Source: Chaenocephalus aceratus (taxonomy: Eukaryota > Chordata > Actinopteri > Perciformes > Channichthyidae). Taken from it: DNA of 64,000 bases. Below are positions 54,835 through 64,000 of the stretch, piece after piece; position 1 is the stretch's first letter, and each line of letters begins with the position of its first letter. The stretch covers positions 17,865,281 to 17,929,280 of the forward strand of contig CM043801.1 of the NCBI GenBank assembly GCA_023974075.1. The letters run 5' to 3'. The notes under the pieces are model-generated. The model had not been told where the DNA came from, did not search any database, and worked only from the letters and a program-made list of their open reading frames with translations. Made by a program: the position numbers and the translations under genes.

Positions 54835-55790
54835 GTTGCTGGTAAAGAGCTAGGCCTATGTGAAGCTTAGTTCAATGGTATTTTAATCTGGGTAATAACA
54901 AAAAAGAACAAACATGGATACCCGTTTTCCACTGCTACAACTGAAGCACCACTGTGTGAAAGTAACAGGAGAGAGACCGTGAGAAACCAACGAATCACAA
55001 GTGTGAGAGCAAACATGGGAGTAGAGCTGGACAGGAAGCGAGCAAGAGACGAGGAGAGAAGGCACTGCTGCTCACACGCAAGGACATGGCGAAGGAGAAA
55101 GCTGTCGTTGTCGGAGCAGCACAGTCGGAGAAGCAAGACCTTAGACAGGTCAAGGAGGGTGGAGGTCCCAACAATTCTGGAGTCGGGAATGGGGGGCGAC
55201 TGTGTCATCTTGTCCCTCGCGAGTCCCTGAACCCTCTGGGATCTTCAGGCAGTAGAGGTTGGGAATCTTGCTCCAAAAGTTGAGAAAGATGGAGGAAAAG
55301 TGTCTCTCACAAATGTCCTCCAAGCTAACTCAACAGGACATCTTCTGTAGCTTGGAGAGAGAGAAGACAAAAGGAGACACAGCTCTTGAAGCAGTTGTTA
55401 TGGCAACTTTTTTAAACTCAAAGCTTGAATTGAGGCTCTAAATATTTAACATCGAAGCATCCAGGAGAGATGAGTGTGAAAACACTGTCTGGCTTCTCAA
55501 GTGAACTCAAAAGTGCTTGTCGTGCCTCAAAGAGTTCCAATGAAATTTGAGGATCATTTGCTTTTCTTTCTCAGCTTTGAGTTGGAAAGTGTTCTAAAAT
55601 AAAAGCTGTTTTCATTGAGGTATTCAGTGATGTAAGCTAGTGTAGTAGCTGTCTTTCAAGGCAGGGCTTTCTCGAGGCGGTCTGCAAGGAACAAGTGGGG
55701 GCTTTTTGCTCTTACAGATATAAACATAAAAGACACCTTTGTCTCCAGATCTGAGGCTCTAAACATCTCAATAAAGAGAGACATTTTAGT
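54835..55790 (+). other. upf1: upf1 3' UTR terminal exon
   Basis: Non-coding sequence after the 3' UTR intron. Candidate poly(A) signals AATAAA lie at 55598-55603 and 55770-55775. Short open frames here (for example 55086-55283) overlap in several phases and show no domain. Confidence 0.5.
55770..55775 (+). terminator. candidate poly(A) signal of upf1
   Basis: AATAAA near the end of the putative 3' UTR; an earlier AATAAA at 55598 is an equally good candidate. Confidence 0.4.
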
Positions 55791-55799
55791 TTTTGCTCT

Positions 55800-57280
55800 T
55801 CTAAATGTATCTTTAAACTAGTGTTAAAGAGTGAGTGAACACAGCAGCAAAGACCCTGCTCCAAAACAAAAAGAAACTGCGTACATTGAGATTATCTCTG
55901 AAAATAAATCATCTTGAGTAGACATAACTACTAACATACTACTAGACATAACTACTCTGTACCAATGATGAGTAAAACCTCTAGGTTCCGATCCGATCTT
56001 AAAACAAATGTGTTGAAAAGAAACGTGATCATAGTTTTCACCATGTCAGAATGGTAAGGGATATTAAGCATTTTGAAATGCCCATAGCAAAGTTATATGT
56101 TGAACGTGCACTTTAACCCTAAAATGTGGCATAAAGACCTCTTTAAATGATTACGACGCAAGGGCAAAAACTTAACATTGTCGTCTTCCCCTATTTGTTT
56201 CCGTCCTTTGGTTTCCTTAAGTGTTGAACTAATAGAAATATGTCAAACTGTCACATATAGTTATGCATCATGCCAGAGTTGTATAACTTCAAAAGACATT
56301 AGTGAACTTTGATTCAGAGTTCTACGTGTGCCGTTTGGTCTTATTTTAGATGGACGATGTTTCCATGAAGCTTGTTATAATCACTTTGTAATTGTTTTTA
56401 GGTGTACTTGGTTTAGTTTCATGTCGTCAGTACAGTATTATATTGATAATATATAACACTTTGGCCAACTTTTATTGTAATAATATGTATTTATTCCCCC
56501 TTTCTGTATATTCTCTGTAGATTAGTTTACTCTTAATTTATCTCACAACCTATATGGATAAGATCACCATTCCTATCTAGATGCTCCCTATTAAGATTAT
56601 CATGCATTTCATTTAATGAATAAAAGTAGTTTATTCATTTTTCCATCTTATATTTTCAAATGAAGGAATTTGTTTGGCCTATTGCTGTTAACAACTGAAC
56701 TGAAAATTAAGTTTTGTGTTTGGAACATTTTGTATTTCTGCCCACAAGATTCTCCTGTTGATATTCTTGGAAGATTACAATTCCCTTCTTTGCTGCTTAA
56801 ACTTGACTTCACTGTTGTATTTCTGTGTTAAAGCCTCCATGCCAGTAACAGGCATTATGTCTGTATCTTCACATTTGGCACAAAGTTTACTTGGACTCAA
56901 GCAAGGATGAATTTATTTGAATTTGGTAGTTAAAGATCAAGGTCATTGTGATTTAGTAGATTATTCATGTCTCACGGATGCAGACATTAAATATGAAAAT
57001 GTTACGCAAATGTCTAATAGAATAATGAGGTGATCACACTTCTGACAGAAATGGATACACTGGTGGCGGAGGTATACATTTTCTATTCAGGACTAATTTA
57101 CTCATTACTATCATGTATGCTCTCTTAAATCCGAACTTGCAATTTCAAAAATGTATGAATTCAACATTTCAAAAACTATTTATAACAGCTTTAGGCCCGA
57201 CCCCTAAATGGACGTATTTTTAAGTCATGACTTTCCTCGGGGACTATATTACATTAAGCCTTATAACTGGTTCGCGCCAT
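55800..57280 (+). other. intergenic, upf1 to homer
   Basis: AT-rich, no exon, RNA gene or recognised repeat seen. GC content rises after about 57270 at the likely homer promoter. Confidence 0.45.
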
Positions 57281-57299
57281 GCAGACTAGATCCGGTTTG

Positions 57300-57875
57300 C
57301 AGTATGCACCCATGCAGGCTCATTGGCTGCAGGCAGGTTGACACTGTTTCCCTGCCTCCTGCAGCTGTAGCGGTGCTCGGAGCCTGTGGAGCCAGCAGGT
57401 GGTACTCTACCGTCGGCGGAGTCCCACTGTTGAATGCGTGCAGCCGGCTGGAAGAAAGCTGTACAACTACAAAGAGGAGATAACTGAGCAACACTGAGGC
57501 GGGCAGAAACAAAGAGGCTGTTTGTTCTTCAGCGGAAGATGGACACTCGCAGGAACGCAGTAACTTCAGTCGCCGGGGTCAGCAGCTCTGCCTCCACCGG
57601 GTTGTGACTCCACGGGCTCCGCAGAGGTGAACAGTGGACGCCGGTGGTCAGGACCGGACGGCACGGACACTTTGCGGGTTACGGCAGGGACACTTTGCGG
57701 GTTACGGCAGGGACACTTTGCGGGCTGCAGCAGGCTGTGTGCGGCGCTTTGCGGTGAAGCATCCCCCTGGAGAATAAAGAATTTTGTAGCTCGGAGTGAA
57801 AGAAAGAACAGACTGGGAGAACAGTGCGGAATTATTGTGAGATAAAACAAAGGCTCGCCAGAGGTCTACACCGAA
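57300..57875 (+). other. homer3: homer 5' UTR and promoter region
   Basis: GC-rich compared with flanks and directly upstream of the ATG at 57876, which is followed by a donor after five bases (ATGGG|GTGAGT). The transcription start is not determined. It includes a 23-bp tandem repeat. Confidence 0.5.
57665..57732 (+). repeat. 23-bp tandem repeat, 3 copies
   Basis: The unit GGACACTTTGCGGGTTACGG plus CAG is repeated twice exactly and once with changes at its end. It lies in the presumed homer 5' UTR. Confidence 0.85.
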
Positions 57876-60800
57876 ATGGGGTGAGTTTGCCTATTTAATT
57901 AGGTTTAAAATGAAATGTTAAAGCAAAGAGTTTGCCTTTAATGTTTATATTTGAACCGTGGGTTAATGGAAGCTGCAACTCTCTCCTCTGTAGAAAAGAA
58001 GCCACAGCCACCTTTTAAGATGTTTCCTCACCACAGAGAAAGGTAAGAACAAGCTTGTCCCATACTACATTTGGCCTTAGGTTGCCAGAACAAATTGATT
58101 CTTGATTTCCCAACAAGGGAAGGTTTGTCTTAACTTGAATAATTAGGATAATACTCACTATTCAAACATATTGTATTATTAGAATACAGATTCAGGAAAC
58201 TTGCATCATCTAAAAGCAATATTACTTTAATTTGCTCCTGTGAGTATTGTCCACAGTATTCACTGTTACATGTCTGATATGTGTAGTAATGTAAAGCGCT
58301 TTGAGCACTTGGAAAAGCGCTGTAATGAATTATTATTATTATTATTATTATTAAAGCAGTGCCGGGGTTTCTTACCAACACTGATTCAGCTGGGGCTTTT
58401 CAGATAAATCTGTGAAATTAAAGCCATAATATTCTGTAATATTTTCCTCTGTTTGGCCCAAGAGTCTTCATATTATTTGAACCATAATTCTCATTAATGA
58501 CTCTACTTAAGATGCTTTTATTGCAGTTGTAAATAAGAAATGACCAAGTAGCGGTTACACAGAGATCATAGCAGGGTATTGATGTATACAACTGCTAATG
58601 TATTGACTAATAATGTAAAACTTATTTTTGATTTGTTAAATATAAATGTGTAAAGGTACTGCCACCAACTGTTTTGTTTCACTACCTGTCTTTAGACTGA
58701 GGGGTTGGTTCTAAATGCCTACATTTAGAAATCGGTCCTAATGTACAACATATCTGTTGAAAATATTTAGATAGATCAGACAGTGACAGGAGAGACCCAG
58801 CAAAGCAGATTTTGAATTAGAGTTGTTCATCATGAGGGGCAGCCGCAACCCCCATTCAATCACTGCCAGGCTTTGTTACGCAGACCCCCCTTTAAGCCTT
58901 GAAGGCCACATCCGTCTGCTGAGGATGAAGGTCGAGGGACTGAACATCCTCCAGAAGTGTCGGGGCTGACCAGAGAGCAGAAAACATGCTGAGAAACATG
59001 AGCACACACACAGTTTTTATTTGTACACCGCCATAGTGTTGCAACACCAATTTCCAAGTGTCGACACACACACACACACAATGATCCTCTGTTCAAACTT
59101 GATAGTGTAACATCCAACAAGGAGGTTGCAGGTTTGATTCCTAGTTGTTGTGAAACTGAACATGTAGCTCTGGTAAATCCTATCAAACACCAAACCTGAG
59201 GCAAGGTGAAAGCATAAGGGGATAACTTGATGTTTGGAGTTTGAAGTCTTTCTCCACTGCCCTTTGGGAACGCTTCATTTAGAGTGTCATCTTAATGTGC
59301 GTCTTTTGTGTTGTTTAAAGGCAAGGGGGTTGACCTAACTGTTAGTATTTGTTTGATGGGTGGTCAAAGTGTATTATTAAGTGATAGTGACTATTATGAC
59401 ATGACTATGACTTAGGATAAGCTGTTTTTCTTTGTCTTATATGATGATTATCTGAATATCTTTCGACAGCTTCTTGGACAAAAACAGTAATTTGCAGACG
59501 CCCTTTTGTGTTTTTAGGAAACTGTAATCGGCACTTATTTACGATTTTGTGACAGACTTAACAAAAATATTGAGAAAAAAGTCAACATTAGAACTGATAA
59601 TGTCACTAAATGAATTGTTGCTGTGTTTTTTTAGTGTCTGTTCTTTTACATGACACATCCCTCATGGAATTGTATAGGCATATTGATAAACAATAAATCA
59701 ACCATGTCGGTATGTTACACCTCCAGCACATGACATATTGGCACAATAAATCAACCTCCTACGATTACATCAGCCTAAATATAATGTCTAATGAGATCTC
59801 CAACAATAGAAAAGTAATAAACATATATACTAATATAGACTTTTAATTTGTTTTCATAATAACAGAAAAAGCTTTTTCTCTTCTCCTTCTGTCATCAGAG
59901 TTTCTTTTTCTATGCTCCTATTATTTGACTGAAACTTTATAAACTGGGGACCATGAAAAGAGATGAGGCAATTTGATAATAATAATAATATATTGGGAGG
60001 GATGAAACCCTCTTTAATGGTCACACATGCAGAGCACACAGCACTCACAGTGAAATGTGTTCTCTGCATCAGAAACATTGCATAATGGGAACTGTAGGAT
60101 CTTGTATTTTGGAAACTGTACTCATACCAGGGTGTAATACTCGGGATATGTTGACCTCTGTACATAATGGTTAATGGTTAGTTGGAATATGGGGAGGATT
60201 ACTGTGAGGTGAGAGGGAGAAGTACACTTCTTATTATCAGACAGGACTGGGTCAGCTATCAAAATGACACCATTCATATGAACACCATTACAGACACGTC
60301 TTAACACAGTGCATGTAGGAGTCTAAAAAACATTTCATTTTACCTTGATTTCCCTGCGCAGAGAAACACAAAGACAACCTTATTGGATTTAATGGGGTCA
60401 GATATAAATGTAAAATGACTGGCCAAAAGAATGCAGTTCTATTGGGAACAGCCGCTGCAACCTGCAATGGTGCATAGAAAAGAAGTGTCCTGGTTTCTAT
60501 TCTTTATTTATTTTAACTTTGCACCTCTTTTATGCAATGTTTAGAAGAGATGGAGACAAACGGCGCATATTTAGAGAACAGAAGCATCTTGTCATGATTT
60601 ATTTTATTTCTAACAGTCAAATCAATGTCGGTATTGTCTTTATCAAAACATTTCATTTTGAAGACATTTAAGAGAAGACATTCACAACAAACATCTCAGC
60701 CCTGTATGTAAGGAGCTGTCTGTGTGTCGTGTTTGTGAGGATGGCATGGACACATAGTCAGTCAGGTCTTTGTTCTGTCATCACATTGACATTAGTGTTT

Positions 60801-63800
60801 TTCTGTTTTTGTTTGTTATTGATGTTGTTAGCCACATACGTGCCATGGCTCTAGGCATAGCAATGTTGGTCGATTGGCTGAAACCTCTCAACAGCTATTA
60901 GATCTGCCATGAATTTTGGCACAGACATTCCTATTCCTCAGATGCTGTATCCCACTGACTTTGGGGACCCCCTAATTGTTCTTCTAGTTCCACCAGGAGG
61001 TTACATTTTTACTATAGTTTGGTTTATCACCTAATACCTAAAAAACTGATCCATCAGCCTCAGTTTTTAAGGGAAGTGTTGGCATGCTAACAAGGCAAAG
61101 TAAGATGGTGGACATGAGAAACATGGCTCCTGGTACACATCAACCTGTGAGCATTGTGAACCCGAGAAGTTTAGCATGCTGGCGTTAGCATTTTCCACAA
61201 AGTACTGCTGTGCCAAAGTGAAGCCTCACAGGGTCATGAGAAGGGCTGTTGTTGGTGGTTAAATGGTTGTTTTGTCTTCATTTGTTTTTGCCCTTGCGTT
61301 GATATAAATAATAATTTGAGGAAAAGAGGAACAAAGGAGTTAGCAGAGAGAAAGACCTCTTGCTGTTCACACCACATGACTGGCTAAACCGACTCCCAAC
61401 ACTGGGGACTCTGTTGCTTTGATATATTTACCTCGTATCCAGGATACATCTCTGGCAGGAGCAGAGCGAGGGTGGAGGGTGACCGACTCGAGAGAGGGTT
61501 CAGAGCGTTTTGAGTCAACATCATTTGCCAGCTAAGTCTCAGCCCTGTATGGGGAATGACGCAGGGAACAGTGTGGGAGAAAGCCAGCCTCTGTCCCTGG
61601 ATGGTAGATGGAGAAGTGGAGTTATGAAAATAATGAAGGATCTTGTTTAAAATATAAAAGGGACACACTTGGAACAGTTGTATGATAATGGGTTTTAATG
61701 GAGGGCTTTTTAAGTGATTTAATGGAGGACAATTTAAGTGTTTAAATGAAGAAAAAGGTAAGGGGTTTAATGGAGGACCATTTAGGTTTTTTATTACGCA
61801 AATCATGAGCAAAGACATTTGTCTTGTTTTTATGATTTTTAAAATGTTCCGAATTTTGCTCCTTGACATTTCCATGTACAGAAACAATTTTCTCATCACC
61901 ATGGCTGTGCTTCCTCCTCCAGGGAGCAGCCAATCTTCAGTTCCCGGGCCCATGTTTTCCAGATCGACCCCGCTACCAAGAGGAACTGGATCCCCGCCAG
62001 CAAACATGCCGTCACTGTGTCTTTCTTCTATGATGCCAACCGTAACGTCTACCGCATCATCAGCGTGGGCGGGACCAAGGTGAGGGAAATGCTCATTATG
62101 TGGCCAAAATGTTAAAACAACGAAACTAATGATATATTAACAAAATAATATAAATAGTTCCTGTAGATTTAATATCCAGGGCTAAAATGTGCATTTTTCA
62201 ACAACAAAAAACACCCAATTTCTAAGTGGTTTTCTCACAGTAGTGTTATTTTGTTTGGTTGCAGTAAAGATGGTGTCCTTGGCAACTCAAGAGGCTATTC
62301 AGTATTTGTACTAACGGTCACAGGCCAAACAAACCAGCTTCAAATTCATTTTCCTCGTCAACAGCAGTGCTCCCACCAGACAAATCTTCAAGGTTAAGAA
62401 ATATATAGTGAAATAAGCCACAGTAGGCGTCAACAAATCAGCAGCTGGAGCGTCTTTCTGGCAGCTCTATGGATTTAGATTATGAGGGAGGGGCCACATC
62501 AATCGCTGAGGAGGAGGGGTTGGGTCTATCTGATTTCTTCTTAGCACCTCTGGTCTGACCCACATTTCTGATTCCCAGAAGGCTTTGCGGGGGGGGGTCG
62601 CCAGCCCAATCCTGCCAGGACTTGTGTCTGGGTCCACAATAATCTCTCCGCTGTCCCCACCGTCCAACATGTTATGTCAAACATGTCAGCGCAGCAATGT
62701 AGACCAGTTCATCCAATCATTTGTTGGAGAAAAGAGGACAAGACAGCGTAACTCCTAATCTGTTATTGCCCTTCAATTCTGGGATTTAAAATCCATTATT
62801 GTAAGGTTTCAGATGACGTAAAAAGATTTATAAATAGATCCGGTCTAATATATTTTTGCCCCGGGGTGACTGAGGATAACCTGTTGGATGTGCTGTTTTT
62901 GTGTCTGTACTGCTTTGTCATAAATGTGATTTCAATGTTCCTGTGCTCGGAATCTGCTTGGAACAATAAGAGGTTGTGTCTTGGCAGAGCTTCAGTTTTT
63001 GATCATTTTCAGAACAGTGATTTTCGAAAAGAACAAACATGTCTCAAGGGAGGAATTGTGTTTGAAAAAAGCTGATTGAAGGAAATCCCAGAGGAAAGTT
63101 AATGCTTCACAAATGTCACAATAAGCACAGATGTTTTTTCCTGAGTTCTTCACGTTTCTAAAAAACATCGTAAACACAAAGGGTTTACACAGTCTGTTGA
63201 GGTTAAGAATTACCATTTTCCCGTATTTACAATGCAGGCAATTTAGGTAATTTAATGAATTAAACCTTTGTACCTGAGAAATGGTCTGGTACTTTGATTT
63301 GCTTAACATCCTAGAAGCAGTGTCTAAAGGGAAAGGAAATAGGCACTTAACCAATTTTACACATTAAGATCAGTTAATGCGACATGAAGAGAATTGCTCA
63401 GCTTGTACAGGCAGGTGTGCAATATATTTAGTAAAGATCTTTCTCAATTCTGAAACCCAACATTTGTAACTGAAAATCCATTATAAACTAGGGTTGAAGA
63501 GTTGGACAATGTTGCTATTTAGGAAGCAGGAGAGGTTTAACAAAAATATGATGTGTTAAATGAAGCTACCGGAGTTGCTGATAGCTCATGCTAGCTCATT
63601 CATCAATAGAGACAATAGTGTACCCCTTAAAGTTAAATCTATGAAGTGAATTATAAAATTCCACACTTTTTTCTCATCTATGAGTCAAGCATCGAGTAGG
63701 GTAAAGTTAATTGAGTAGTTTATACTTGCTTTGCACCTTAATTGTGTGATGCCATAGATCCTCAAGTGCTACAGGGATATATGTTATATAGTCCTAGAAT

Positions 63801-64000
63801 GAGAGTAAGGTATATTCAAGGCCTGGAAAAACAAAATGTCATAAAAAGGAACAACATGCTCTCTTATTTCAAATTGTATCTGCTGCTGACCTACATACAG
63901 TAGACGTGCAGGGATGGTCATATTTGTTGTCTCTGCTTCTACAGGCGATCATCAACTGCTCGGTCACACCCAGCATGTCGTTTACCAAGACGTCCCAGAA
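57876..64000 (+). CDS. homer3: Homer scaffold protein, probably Homer3 (5' part; runs off the window)
   Basis: Coding exons in view: 57876-57880 (ATGGG), 61923-62079 and 63945 to the window edge. Spliced, they read [20 protein letters not shown] and continue through [34 protein letters not shown] and [19 protein letters not shown]. This is the EVH1 domain, which binds PPxxF motifs in group I mGluR, IP3 and ryanodine receptors and SHANK at the postsynaptic density. The rest of EVH1 and the C-terminal coiled coil lie beyond the window. Homer3 is preferred over Homer1/2 because of [10 protein letters not shown], the IIS-GG-KAIIN text and the UPF1 neighbour. An alternative second exon (57994-58042) supplies another start. 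The two long introns (about 4 and 1.9 kb) hold dispersed repeats only. Confidence 0.9.
57994..58042 (+). CDS. homer3: possible alternative N-terminal exon of homer
   Basis: The block is bounded by TCCTCTGTAG| and |GTAAGAAC. An ATG at 58020 reads MFPHHRE and joins the EVH1 exon in phase 2 through Arg (AG|G), giving [13 protein letters not shown]. Known human HOMER3 starts MSTAREQPIF with Arg at the same place. If exon 1 is also present, its ATG gives a 9-codon frame ending TAA one base before this ATG. Usage is inferred. Confidence 0.5.
58276..58352 (+). repeat. LINE-like 3' tail fragment
   Basis: The text GTAAAGCGCTTTGAGCACTT, GGAAAAGCGCTGTAATGAAT, then (ATT)n is the typical 3' end of teleost L2/CR1-type elements. 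It lies in the first homer intron. Confidence 0.65.
59990..60073 (-). mobile_element. truncated SINE tail, same family as 49850-50190
   Basis: TATTGGGAGGGATGAAACCC, CTCTTTAATGGTCACACATG and CAGAGCACACAGCACTCACA match the tail region of the upf1-intron SINE on the same strand. The tRNA-like head is missing. Confidence 0.75.
60840..61230 (+). repeat. dispersed teleost repeat, copy 2
   Basis: Contains CCATGAATTTTGGCACAGAC, GACTTTGGGGACCCCCTAAT, CCACCAGGAGGTTACATTTT and TTAGCATGCTGGCGTTAGCA in order. It shares the order of several phrases with 515-870. Non-coding, in the first homer intron. Confidence 0.65.
61680..61795 (+). repeat. degenerate short tandem repeat upstream of the homer EVH1 exon
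   Basis: The phrases TTTAATGGAGG[GA]C and TTTAAGTG recur four times with spacing of 22-45 bp. Imperfect, low significance. Confidence 0.5.
62100..63940 (+). other. homer3: homer intron between EVH1 exons
   Basis: No exon, RNA gene or recognised repeat is supported in this 1.85-kb intron. Confidence 0.5.

Noticed and set aside
54979..55441. Overlapping short frames downstream of upf1
   Set aside because: Three phases are open at once and none shows a domain; best explained as upf1 3' UTR.
61384..62007. A 207-codon minus-strand frame
   Set aside because: It runs antisense across the homer EVH1 exon and intronic simple repeat; low-complexity, no domain.

Overview
This window is nuclear DNA from a ray-finned (teleost) fish. 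The genes are intron-rich with GT-AG splicing, the introns are AT-rich, long (CA)n, (GT)n and (TTC)n microsatellites are present, and dispersed repeats of teleost type occur throughout. The protein sequences are clearly vertebrate. Nothing bacterial or viral was seen.

Layout, left to right: (1) 1-15.4 kb, the 3' part of a cAMP phosphodiesterase-4 gene, probably pde4c, plus strand. It has the UCR1, UCR2 and catalytic exons, an internal 'super-short' first exon at 9081-9128 and a long 3' UTR. (2) 16.2-25.6 kb, rab3a, plus strand, complete, with a Harbinger-like element in its second coding intron. (3) 25.75-27.9 kb, jund, minus strand, intronless, converging on rab3a and carrying a recognisable JUN-family promoter. 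(4) 30.3-35.9 kb, pgpep1 (pyroglutamyl-peptidase I), plus strand, five coding exons. (5) 35.9-39.15 kb, a 3.2-kb foldback transposon with about 460-bp inverted ends, each carrying the start of a THAP zinc-finger reading frame. (6) 39.9-55.8 kb, upf1 (NMD helicase), plus strand, 23 coding exons summing to 1112 codons plus stop. (7) 57.5-64 kb, the 5' end of a homer gene, probably homer3, plus strand, running off the window.

PDE4C, RAB3A, JUND, PGPEP1, UPF1 and HOMER3 all map to human 19p13.11, so this is a conserved vertebrate syntenic block. It is not an operon: each gene has its own promoter and poly(A) signals. PDE4, RAB3A and HOMER share signalling or synaptic themes, while UPF1 and PGPEP1 are housekeeping.

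Most notable: the PDE4 coding exons carry at least eleven small indels, while the other complete genes carry none; a U12-type intron lies at the UPF1 regulatory-loop codon; a roughly 209-bp (GT)n tract replaces the pyrimidine tract before a upf1 exon; a PDE4 super-short exon lies in a pde4c-like locus; and the THAP foldback element. No wholly new system was identified.
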